64,000 nt of DNA from Enoplosus armatus. Taxonomy: Eukaryota; Chordata; Actinopteri; Centrarchiformes; Enoplosidae. Both the position numbers and the translations under genes were made by a program. Positions 47,908 to 58,320 of the stretch are shown here, piece by piece. The notes beneath the pieces are model-generated. The model did not search any database, was not told where the DNA came from, and was given only the letters and a program-made list of their open reading frames with translations. The stretch is from NCBI RefSeq assembly GCF_043641665.1, contig NC_092198.1:11793001-11857000 (forward strand), read 5' to 3'. How positions within the stretch are numbered: position 1 is the stretch's first letter; each line of letters begins with the position of its first letter.

Positions 47908-49014
47908 TCACAAGGCCAGAAGTGTTGGAGAGTTAAGACTATCTTTCATTAACTCAGATGCACCGAGGCTGCCTTTGAGGCTCTCAAAGCCCTCAGCTAA
48001 GGAATCAATCTCAGAGTAATTAAAGGAAAACACTGTGCGGTAATTGCTACAAGTGGGACTGGAAGACATGACTGGTGTGCTCAAAGATTCAAGGTCATTT
48101 GCAACAGACTTGTACAGGGTTTCCCAGTCTGAGAGGCAGAAGGGGCCACTCAGGTCTATGTCAGGGACGGACGCAGCCATCTCAGGAGTCACTGCCATCT
48201 CTAGGCTGGGCACCAAGTCATCCAGGTCATCTCCTTTAAAGTCCTCCAGAGCCTCCTCTTCAGCACTCGAACACAGGAGGATGTTGGAGTTCCCCAAAAT
48301 GGCTGCAGCAGGGATGCAAGGGACACTGTCCATGTCTTGACCAATAGGGGCCTCTCCTATGGTTGTGTTGCTCTCTGGGGTTTTTCCATTCTCTAAGATG
48401 GACAGCAGCTGCGGGGAGGCCGGAGGATCCTGCAGCATTGTGTTAACATCATCTTCATTATCCTCCTCCTCATCAACGTCATTATTTGCAGCAAGCTTGC
48501 AGGACGGCTTGTGGGAGACTAAGACCTGCTCCAGTCTCTCCTTCTCCTTTAGCAGGTCATCTATCTCCGTCTGGAGGGCGGACTTCTCGTCTTCAAGCTG
48601 GTCAGTTTCCTGAGGTGAGGAGGGACAAAATCAGAAAAGAAATACTTGGAATGAGGGAGGCATGAAAACACTGCTGCCCTATAGTGCTCTGCAGTCATCC
48701 CTGCTGTGCTCCTGTTATCTGTAATGACTAGTGACACGCCATGCAGTACTGTATGTCCTCAGCTTTGGAGGAGTGCATGTGCGGTGTGAATGTTTTCATA
48801 AAACAGCATACTTACAGCTTGCAGAGTGTCTATCAGCTCCCTCCGTCTGTTACGACACTTTGCTGCAGCAATTTTGTTCCTCTCCCTCCTGATCCTCCTC
48901 CTCTCCTCCTCCTCTTTGGAAGGCTAAAATCAATCAGAAATAGCCCATTTAAATGCGCATCCTGCTAAGTTTTGCCATATCAGCAGTTGGCTCTTCAACA
49001 CCATTTCACTTGCC

Positions 49015-49051
<37 letters not shown>

Positions 49052-50473
49052 TTGCAGTGTATGCTGGGAATACTGATCTGGTCGGTGCAGACTGTCTTTC
49101 AGTTCAGGCGTTAAAATGCTGCACCACTGGCACGGTCTAGTCAAGCACGTGAACGCGCACATTTATGCAATTCCCATCCCATTCATAAACAGTGCTGTGC
49201 TCGTTACTCCAAAAGTAATTACTCGCTGCACCAATTAGACATGATCCAATCACCTTGTGTGCTCCTACCTGCAGTCATTTATTTGCACTACTACTACTAC
49301 GTTAATGTTGCTTAACAGTAAAAACAATTGCATCCTCTCTCACGTCCTGTTGAAAATATCGCGATAACTAAATTTTCTGTGAAAAGGACTCATGGGGAAG
49401 AATAGGATAGGATATTGTTGAAGAACAATACGGACTCCTTGATTGCATGCTTAATTGACTGACTTACTGGTTGATTGACTGATACAAGTAACGTTAGCCT
49501 GTTTCTGAAACTGACAGTGCATTATCCCCCTCCCCATCCTGTTTTCTTGCATACCTTGTCTTTCAGCCCTTTCCTGTTAGAGGGCTTTGCCTTGTTTGCA
49601 CCTGCCGGGGAAGATGACTGGCTCGCGCCGTGAATTTTGGTCTTCACACGGCCGGACGCCGGAGAGACAGATGTGATGACTGTCGGCTGCACCATCCACC
49701 TTAGATCCGGCGAGGTTGAGATTGCAGTCACAGTCGGAACAAAGGAGTCTGCTGCACTGGTCTCAATATCCTGGAAAACCCCACATCACAGAGACATGCA
49801 TATGCATGCAGTCAAACACTAATTTATCTTATCTGATGAATGAGGAACCACGTTCGTGTCTGACCTTTAAATGTGCTTAAATGGTACATCAATCATCATC
49901 AATTGGCTGAGGAATGCCAAAAAAAAGACAAAATCAACACTGTCTACAAATTCATCAAAATCAGCTGCATGTCCTCTAATCATCATTATCACTCATTTTC
50001 ACCATCACTCTAAAATGAAAGGTCACGACACCAAGACATGTCTGTAAAGTACATTATAAAACATTTCCCTGAAATAAGACGCTTGCGCTGTCTTAACAGA
50101 TTTCCTACAGATGCATGGAGACTGTAGAGCCTGACTATGTGTTTGTATAGGATCATTTTCAGCACGGGGCAGTAATCCTGAAAGAAAAGAAAAAGGCTGT
50201 CTATGAAATCTACTTGGATATGTGTGAACATTTTGTACCTATATATTAGCCTTTTGCAACCTATATTATCCATGTGCATGAATTATCCTGCAAGAATTTC
50301 TTTTTGTGAGGATTTTTTTTTGCATGATCAGATTCCGCTTCTACCTTGGCGCTGTCCACTGATGATGAAAGCGAGTCAGGAGGATGCTGGCTGCACCCAG
50401 GGGTGTCCCCGCCAGGCGATGCTGTGCTACAGCTGGACGATGAGTCGAACTCAGTGCTGGAGTCTGGATGCAT
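47908..50473 (-). CDS. c-Fos-like AP-1 transcription factor (fos paralogue), 4 exons, 384 aa
   Basis: This is a bZIP protein expected to dimerise with Jun proteins and bind AP-1 sites in the nucleus. Exons in transcript order are 50473-50345 (43 codons), 49770-49555 (72), 48923-48816 (36) and 48609-47908 (233 plus stop). All are phase 0, the same architecture as c-fos, including the 108-bp bZIP exon. The N-terminus has [11 protein letters not shown]. Exon 2 has [18 protein letters not shown]. The basic region is [20 protein letters not shown] (about residues 124-143), followed by [19 protein letters not shown] and the zipper. The C-terminus keeps [19 protein letters not shown] and the terminal SPTLLAL seen in c-Fos. 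An acidic insert (DEEEDNEDD) follows the zipper. The start is the first ATG in frame (50473); the in-frame GTG at 50491 is not used as a start here. It is clearly Fos rather than Fra/FosB by its C-terminus, but the subfamily name is left open. Confidence 0.95.
49020..49047 (+). repeat. (GA)n microsatellite
   Basis: A GA run of about 14 units in intron 2 of the fos paralogue, roughly 100 bp upstream (in transcript order) of the bZIP exon. Confidence 0.95.
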
Positions 50474-50487
50474 GTTCTCGTCTAAAA

Positions 50488-50496
50488 TCACTGCAT
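50488..50496 (-). promoter_or_regulatory. minimal upstream ORF (ATG CAG TGA) in the leader of the fos paralogue
   Basis: In the presumed 5' UTR an ATG at 50496 is followed by one Gln codon and a TGA ending at 50488, 14 nt before the main ATG. If transcribed, it would be a two-codon uORF and could lower or regulate translation. Confidence 0.5.
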
Positions 50497-50611
50497 AAAA
50501 AGATAGACTAATCCTGTCTACTCTAAGTAGAAAACTGACGGCTAAACGCCTTTCTATATTCCATTTGCCAGGATCATAAATGGTAACTGTGCAGATAGTG
50601 GAGAGGCCCGC

Positions 50612-50619
50612 CTTTTATA
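50612..50619 (-). promoter_or_regulatory. TATA box of the fos paralogue
   Basis: TATAAAAG lies on the minus strand in the context CTATAAAAGGCGGG, about 140 bp upstream of the start codon. It implies a transcription start near 50585-50590. Confidence 0.75.
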
Positions 50620-51314
50620 GTGAGCTGGAATTTTATGAATGAAATCTGTGTGGTGAGACCGAACCATTTCACAGAGGGAGAGGTAAGAGGGAAAAAACGA
50701 GCAGATGTTTTAGAATTTAACAATTAAATCAGTGAAACGTCTGGAAGGCAATATTAACAGCCTTTTAATTTTTACTTATTTTATTTACCCAAATATCAAA
50801 ATATAGCGAGCATATAATAAGCGGCACCCCCGCCTACAAGAGGTGCCCATCGTCATGAATGAAATACGTCACTTCATGTATGCAGCATCTGCATCATATA
50901 CATTATGTTCCCTTTATGTCCACATATGTTCACGAAAATCATGGCAACAGAAATGTTCTTACAGGAGAAGGGAGGTAATGACAGTGCAATATAATAATAA
51001 ACAGTTTAAAACATGGGCCTGGGGTTTCTATGCCCCCTCCGTATAGCCCAGATAATGTGATGTACTGTCTAAAGGCTACAGTGCAATGTTATAGAAATAG
51101 CTGCCTAATTTTTAATTTGGACCAATATTATGAAACCCAGCATTATTTAATTCATCATGCCCACAGCTGAAACCGGCTGATTATTTATGGGCTGCAAAAT
51201 TAAGTGTCATCCATATATCACATTGCCTTTCACCTGTCTCTGCTTATGAGTAGAGCTCCAGCAACAGAATTGTCGCTATAGTAAAGCAGCCAATCGCCGA
51301 ATGGACCGATCGAG

Positions 51315-51333
51315 CCATATATGGTGTTTCCGG
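51315..51333 (-). promoter_or_regulatory. serum response element (CArG + Ets) upstream of the fos paralogue
   Basis: A perfect CArG box CCATATATGG (51315-51324) is followed by TTCCGG (51328-51333). Read on the minus strand this is CCGGAAACACCATATATGG, an Ets (ternary complex factor) site just 5' of the SRF site, as in the c-fos SRE. It lies about 730 bp upstream of the inferred start site, farther than in the plus-strand fos gene. Confidence 0.7.
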
Positions 51334-52384
51334 GGAACGGGGATGGGAGGGGGGGCTGTGGCGCACAGAGCGCGCGCAGACGGACGTGTGGCTGTGTGTG
51401 GCCCACTCACTCATAGTCACAAAAGAAAGTGAAACATGCGCTAAAAAGCTCGTCCGTCATGCATTGTACCTGATAACAGCGTCATTATGCGCCTTGAATG
51501 ACTTAGGACATGAAGAGGAGGGCAATCCCCTGCACTTGACCCACCTTTTTAGTAGGAAGAATAGCATGTACACAGCTTTTGCATTTCATAATCATAGTAA
51601 CATCACACTAATGAGCTGTTGCAGATAATTAAACACATTAGGCGTCTGATTTTCTAAAAGTAGACTATTAATCTACTATTTCATTCATCTGGTGGCTGAT
51701 TTCCTCCTGATGATATCGATGAGACAACTGGTCTTCCACTTTCACACAGACTAATCAGTTGTCTTGATGCAATGTATTGGCACCAGTTATGCAGACTAAG
51801 CGTTATTCCCGCACAGCCCATACAAAAGATTGTATAGGCTGGATATGCTATATTTAGGTTTCAGATGGCCTCACAGATCCACTGAAATGAAAGCGATAGA
51901 CGGTGAATAGAGGGGGGCTCTGCCCACTGAAAGGGGCTGCGCTCCCGGCTGCTTCCCGGCAGGCACAGCCCCCTCTGGGCTTATTTACCGGCACTTCATT
52001 AGGTGGTCGGCTTGAGTCTATTCAGTCGCCGGCGGCTCAAGACCAGAAGGGTTCAAAGGTCGGACATAACAGCAGACACCCCTCACTACACAAGAGACTT
52101 GTTTTCATCAAAGCAACTTGAGCGTGAATGTGCTCAGACCGGCGGAGTTTATTTTTAGACTCAGTGACATCAGCGTTCAAAGATCATGTAAATTAGGCAA
52201 ACAGATCATTTAAGTGTGTAACTGTAAATAACCCCACTGCTGCTATGTAATGAAACTTATAGGCTAAAAGTAAATGGCCCAGATTTTTTAAAGATCACTT
52301 TTAAAACATCACTCACCTAAAATTGCATTAGTGTGGGCCAACATTGTAAAATACTTTCCCCAAAATGTAGGCCTATGTTATGTG

Positions 52385-52735
52385 AGGACTGCCTCCACAG
52401 TCATGCAGCCAAAACAGAAAGACAGAGTTTCTTTCCTCAGGCCATCAGGCTTGTCAACACTGATCTCACCAGGCCTCCCATTACTTCCAGATACTCATCA
52501 TATCATGCACACACATAGGCCTGACATATAGCCTATTTATTTTCTAATTTTCATATTCTAATATATATTTATATACACTTTTATATATGAATAGCATTGT
52601 AAATATTGTAATTTATTTATATTGGTGTGGTTGCTTTTTGTTTTGTGCTGTCTCTGTGGGCCTTGCCATTATTCATTTCCCTACACATCCTACATGTGCA
52701 TGTGACAAATAAAGTTCTTGAATCTTGCATCTCAT
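52385..52735 (+). mobile_element. LINE 3' end fragment
   Basis: A frame encodes TERQSFFPQAIRLVNTDLT, which matches the C-terminal tail of CR1/L2/Rex-type LINE proteins. A roughly 200-bp AT-rich 3' UTR follows, ending in CATGTGACAAATAAAGTTCT, a typical tail of such elements in fish. Only the 3' end is present, as usual for 5'-truncated copies. Confidence 0.7.
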
Positions 52736-53081
52736 CCATTAGTTACTATTAATCATCTCATCCTCCCCTGTGTTGTTGCAACCTCCATGCTAATTGTTAA
52801 CCTATATTTTATTTTTGGGCTACTTCTATTCTTACCTCTACGGAACTAAAAAACATCCTTCAAAACAGATAGTGTGGGTCAGCTGCTGATATTGAAGCTG
52901 CTGCTCTTGCCAACCAATCAAACAAAGTAAACCACTCAAACAATCCACACGGTAAACGGGTTGTTTGGTGTCCTGTTTCATTCCATTGCTCCGCGGACAC
53001 CATGGAGAGAGGGTTGTCTGAGAGCCACAACACAGACAGAGCTCTCACTCTGCCGCCGTTTCCAGGAACCACATTTTTCAC

Positions 53082-53244
53082 TGACGTAATGACGTGTTGC
53101 ATGGGGCCTCCTCAAAGACGACGCTGTAGAGCCGGTTTTATTTTACTATGTCGAGTGATCCGTCGTCACAACACAAACGATCGTTGTTGCTATGCAAAAT
53201 GAGGACGTCACTGACGCGAAGGGGTGGAGTGTTGCTATGACAAC
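53082..53244. promoter_or_regulatory. candidate CRE/X-box enhancer between the fos genes
   Basis: Within 165 bp there are TGACGTAA (53082-53089), TGACGTG (53090-53096), GACGTCA (53204-53210), TGACGCGA (53212-53219) and GTTGCTATGACAAC (53231-53244, RFX X-box-like). The density of CREB/ATF-type sites is well above its surroundings. Mammalian FOS is known to have several distal activity-dependent enhancers; equivalence is inference. Confidence 0.45.
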
Positions 53245-55541
53245 CAGGAATGTTCAACAAAACACGAGCGCGGGAAACAAAACACAACTTTAACCCACAT
53301 TGATGCACTTTGACACAATAACACCATTGTTAACACTTTATACTTTTATCAGTGCCAATGTTAACGCCTATAATACTTATATTAGTTTATTAACAGCACA
53401 GCCTGTAGCCTGCATTCCACTATTTAGGGGACTACTTAATAAAGAGGGGGATTCCCTAAAGGACCCCTGGGAAGGCAAAGAAGAGGAAAACTTGATTTTT
53501 TGACTTGCAACTATAGTGAATGTACGAATGACTGTTGTGGCAAGAGTTTTTGCTTTGTTCTCTGTCCATTTATGGCTTTTTATAAATGCTAAATCAACAA
53601 AGAAAATGTTGCTGACACTAGTGAAATTGGATTGGGGTCTTTGTGCTAGTTCTATAGTAGTACCTCTCCATTAAGGGCTAATGAACAGACAAAGGGTGTT
53701 TGTGGGAAGGAAAATATGTTGTAAAGCAATAGAGTAACTAATTTATGCAATTAATTTGAAGAGCAATATAAAGTCTGACTGTTGGCTAAATGTCAAACCT
53801 GCATTTCAGGGATTCATGTAGCTCGTTATGTAAATCACAAAGGGAGACGCATGAGGATTCCCTCTGCCACAGTCTTAGGGGAAGACCTTTATGTTCAAGC
53901 TTGTACACCTCTGAGAAAAGCAAACTGCTGTCGTGGAAAAGTACACATAACAAACCAGTTATTAGCTTGCTGTGCAACTAAACACACCCTTGCTTGGATT
54001 GCACACAAAAGGTACAAGCACTGCCTGGGGGTGTAATACAGATGTAAGTGCGTCTGCTCTGACATGTATGGTGTTACTGGCGTATGTTTACGTTGAGTTG
54101 TTTTGACCAATAATCAAATTTATTTGCATATCAGATAAGCTAGAGTGTCTTTCAGTTTAAAAAAGCCAACTGAGTTACATTTACATACATAATATTTTAT
54201 TTTTTTATCTTTCTCTTTTATCTAATTCTTAATTCTACTCTAATTGTAATTTTTGTTTTTTGCACACTAGTCTAATGCATGCCAACTTTGAGGTTAGATT
54301 AGCATCACATATTGAAACATTAAAGTTAGTTGAGTTGAAAGGTTGAAAGTAAGTTTTGAAAGTGGAAACTATGGGTTTAAAACTGAAAAACAGGATTCAA
54401 ACATTCAAAAATAAGATTTGAATGTCAATAATAATAATAGCATGACTATTACAATGTTTCGCAGTATAGTGTTTTCAATGTCCATCTGTGTCTTTGTGGA
54501 CATTCAACACACTCCTTTCAGAGATTTTACATTTACATACATTATACGTTTTTTAGGCAAACATGAAAATGATGAATGAAAACAGGTGAATATTTGCTAC
54601 AGCATGCTGGCACTGATTCCTGGCCTGCAGCTTCATCAAGCAGATGTGGTCCACATTAGGGAACAGTAGGAGTCTGGCTGAATAGTTCCACTGAGCTGGT
54701 GTGTTCAGCTTCTTCAGGTATCTTCAGCAGTCCATGTTGTTGATGGTGACTGTCGAGGTGGGTGTGTTTCTACATCAGTCTACCCATGGAGGACCTCACC
54801 TGACAAACACGGGAACACTTCATTGATTATTTGGATGTTCTCTTTGGGTCGTAGTGTACATTCACACCTACAATGCTGGTACACATTTGTGTTCAGAAAG
54901 ATAGCAATGCATCAGAAATATATGTCAAAACACCCATAATCCTTACAGTTGGACTGAAGAGAGTCAGGCTTCGTATTCCAGATTGTAGTTTGCAGGCTAA
55001 ACAGTGCATCTGAGATTTTTGGGACTAGCTAATTTAACTCCTACCACAAATGGAGATATTCCATACAGCCATATTATGTATGTAAATACATGTTGAATAG
55101 CTTCTTGCCTCCACACTGTATAGTGTCATGAACTCATTATGTTCCTAAAAATAATTGGTTCAAAGCTCAGTTTGAGCTCACAGTAAGTAACAAAACGCAT
55201 TTAGGTGGAACCCTGGCTGATTGGCTTGTTAAGTGTAAATGTATTTTTATTAAATATATTATTAAATTCTATGCCTCAGTGAGCTATAAAAATACATTAA
55301 ATGGTATCTTAGTAAGAGAGGTATTGTAATATGTTCAAAGGCAGTGTGTGTTTTGATGCATTTGTTTGATACATGTGGTTCAGAACAGACAAATCTGCAT
55401 GTTCAAATGTATCTTTGATGTACTTTGGTGTGTAGGATGTACTTTTGCTGACCATTATCCCAGTTCTTCACTTTCCTCACAACAGCCTCTGTGTTTGTTG
55501 TCTTACATAACGTCATGTCGCTGTCGGCCAATCTCGGCTGG

Positions 55542-55585
55542 TTCCCAGCAAGGTCCGCCCCTTTTACAGGATGCACCATATATGG
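55542..55585 (+). promoter_or_regulatory. fos: SIE-like site and serum response element of fos
   Basis: TTCCCAGCAA (55542-55551) resembles the STAT-binding SIE. The Ets site CAGGAT (55567-55572) and the perfect CArG box CCATATATGG (55576-55585) follow. The order SIE, Ets, CArG and the distance to the start site (about 290 bp) match the mammalian FOS promoter. This predicts induction by MAPK/TCF/SRF and possibly STAT signals. Confidence 0.82.
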
Positions 55586-55810
55586 AAAATTACGTACTGG
55601 GGATCCCGTTTCTGGAATATTCCATTTCTTGAGGGTGAGTTTAAATGAACATTTCTAAATGTTACTTTTCACATTTAAACATCAGAGATTGGCATTGCAT
55701 GTTAAAATTTTAGTGTATTTGTGGGTGTACAAGAAATAGCTGTCATTATTGCTGCGTTGTGTTTTAGCGTTTTCTCCTCACGGTGTCGGTTGAGTAGCGC
55801 TCCCCTTTGC

Positions 55811-55846
55811 CGACGTCATCGGCCGGTCCTGGCTAGGCTATAAAAG
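55811..55846 (+). promoter_or_regulatory. fos: proximal CRE and TATA box of fos
   Basis: CGACGTCA (55811-55818, 7 of 8 bases of the CRE palindrome) lies about 20 bp before TATAAAAG (55839-55846). The spacing copies the CRE-TATA pair of mammalian FOS. Transcription should start near 55868, leaving a leader of about 150 nt. Confidence 0.8.
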
Positions 55847-56016
55847 CGCTCCGATCTGCTGAAGTTAGCACTCAAACTTTCGGTCGCAGAACAAGGACAA
55901 GAGAAAAGAGATCGAGAGCGACTTTTAAGAGTTCCTCACAAACCTACTCAAAGGATTTCCTCATCTTTAGGTTAAATTCCCCATCAGTAGAGTTTGCTTG
56001 AAACTTTTTGGGAACG

Positions 56017-57825
56017 ATGATGTTTACCGCTTTCAACACGGAGTGCGATTCTTCCTCCCGCTGCAGCACCGCTTCCCCGTCCGGGGACAATCTGGGATAC
56101 TACCCGTCACCAGCGGGATCTTACTCCAGCATGGGATCTCCCCAGTCTCAGGTATGTCTAGTCAAATATTGTTCAACTGTAATTTCAATGTAGGCTAAAT
56201 ATTTATGTGTATTTGTTGTTGTTGTTTGGAATGCATGAAAGAAACTGGGAAGATAAAGCATTCACTAAATTATTCTCATAAAGCTTCAACATAGACTTTT
56301 TAAATAGCAGATATAGGCTGATTGACAAATAATAATAGCATATGCTGAGTTGTGCTTGAAATAGCTTATTGACCTGCGCTGCACACAGCAAGCTTCATTC
56401 ATCCACCTGGAAACTCCTCAGAGAGAGTGTAACGTCATAATTGACATCATATGGATATTTTTAAACCACCCAGCTTTTTATAGACCCCTGCTTCATTCAT
56501 AGACTCCCTGCAGTGCTGCAGCCCCCTCCTGAAAGTATACCTAATGTACTGATGGTCCTCTTGCTTCATTACCCACAGGATTTCACTGACCTGACAGCAT
56601 CAAGTGCCTCCTTCATCCCCACTGTCACGGCCATTTCGACAAGCCCGGATCTGCAGTGGATGGTCCAGCCTTTGATCTCCTCAGTGGCCCCCTCTCACAG
56701 AGCTCTCCCCTACAGCTCCAGCCCCAGCCCCGCCTTCTCAAGACCAGCTATGAGGTCTGCAGCATCCAAGGCTCCCAACTCTAACAAGAGGGGCAGAATG
56801 GAACAGGTAATTATTATCTGACCACATACTTCAAGTGTTACATAACATGTAGTAACTTCCATGTTGCACTGTATTAATTATCACAGCGCTTGAGGCTTAA
56901 CTTTTTCTTGTATTATGTGCAGATAACATCCGAGGAGGATGAGAAGAAAAGAATTCGCAGAGAGAGGAATAAGCAGGCAGCAGCAAAATGCCGCAACAGG
57001 AGGCGAGAGCTTACAGACACTCTGCAAGCTGTAAGTATGCCACAGATTTACCATCATTCATCAACATGTATTTCTCGCCACAGCTAATAGCAGTGTTATC
57101 CAACAGCCAAGCTAATGCCACTTCCTCTATTTCTCTCTCCCTTGCAGGAAACTGATCAGCTTGAGGACGAGAAGTCCAGCCTGCAGAACGACATAGCCAA
57201 TCTTATGAAGGAGAAGGAAAGGCTTGAGTTCATTCTGGCCGCCCACCAACCCATCTGCAAAATCCCCTCAGAGCTGGACACAGACTTCTCCATGGTCTCC
57301 ATTTCTCCTGCCCACCCATGCCTCTCCACCACGGTGTCCTCCCAGCTACAACAGACCACCATCCCAGAGGTTTCCACTATCACTTCCAGCCAGCCAACCT
57401 ACACCACAACCTCCAACTCGATCTTCTCCAGCAGCAGCTCCATCCTCTCCACCGCCACCATCTCCAGCAGCACAGTCAAGATGACAGACCTGGACGCCTC
57501 CGTCCTGGAGGAGTCTCTGGATCTGCTGGCAAAGACGGAGATGGAGACAGCGCGGTCAGTGCCAGAGGACGACCTGTCCAACTCCCTCTACACAACTCAG
57601 GACTGGGAGCCCCTTCACACCTCAGCCAATAACAGTGACTTTGAGCCCCTGTGCACGCCCGTGGTGACCTGCACACCGGCCTGCACCACCTTCACGTCTT
57701 CTTTTGTGTTCACCTTCCCAGAGACAGAGACCTTCCCCACTTGTGGCGTCGCCCACAGGAGAGGAAGCAGCAGCAATGATCAGTCCTCTGATTCCCTCAG
57801 CTCACCAACCCTGTTGGCCCTTTAA
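56017..57825 (+). CDS. fos: proto-oncogene c-Fos, AP-1 subunit, 4 exons, 382 aa
   Basis: This is the immediate-early bZIP factor that pairs with Jun to form AP-1. Exons: 56017-56151 (45 codons), 56579-56806 (76), 56923-57030 (36) and 57148-57825 (225 plus stop). All introns are phase 0 with consensus splice sites. It begins [20 protein letters not shown], like vertebrate c-Fos. Exon 2 carries [20 protein letters not shown]. The basic region is [20 protein letters not shown] (residues 129-148) with the redox-sensitive Cys at 144. The leucine zipper spans about residues 151-186 and ends near [14 protein letters not shown]. The C-terminal activation/instability region ends in [13 protein letters not shown]. 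The start is the first of two adjacent ATGs. A promoter with SRE, CRE and TATA lies upstream. Length and structure match human FOS (380 aa, 4 exons). This is the true fos orthologue next to tmed10. Confidence 0.98.
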
Positions 57826-58320
57826 AGACTCTTCCAAAAACTACAATACTTCCTATCAAGCACATTTTCTGTATGAGATAGATGTGCAGATCACAGGGCT
57901 ATGGAATGGACTTGTACCAGGAAGCTAATTATTTATGCTTTTTTTTTGCCTTTATCTATACTTGCCTATTACAACAATGTAGCAAGTTAAAAAGCATGTT
58001 TTAACTAATACCACCTAGTTGTTTGAGTTCATATATGATTTTACGGTGCTAGATAACAGAAGTTGTTGTAGTGTTGATGTGTGTTCAGAGCAATAGCTAT
58101 TATTGATCCAGTTTGTTTTCTGGTTGATGGAATGTGAGAGTAATTGTGAACTGTTTGTGAAACTTAAAACTGACGTGCTTTGTCTTAACCATGGTCTGAG
58201 TGGTCTATCTTTGGATGAAGTTTTCTGTGAAAACATTAGTGGTTTTAATTTATGAAATTTAAATTTATTTTTTTACAGAGAGAGTAAAGATGAATGTTGT
58301 TTGTAAGATATGTAAATAAA
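57826..58320 (+). terminator. fos: fos 3' UTR with AU-rich motif and poly(A) signal
   Basis: The segment is AT-rich with an ATTTA pentamer at 57931-57935 inside AATTATTTATGC and a long T-run after it. It ends with an AATAAA at 58315-58320. AU-rich elements in FOS 3' UTRs drive fast mRNA decay; only weak matches are seen here. Confidence 0.7.

Larger units (their letters stand above)
51340..55500. other. divergent intergenic region between the two fos genes
   Basis: The two fos start codons are about 5.5 kb apart and face away from each other. This interval has no supported gene. It contains a LINE fragment (52385-52735) and a CRE/X-box-rich patch (53082-53244). A segment at 54590-54780 could be a decayed repeat but was not identified. 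Confidence 0.6.
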
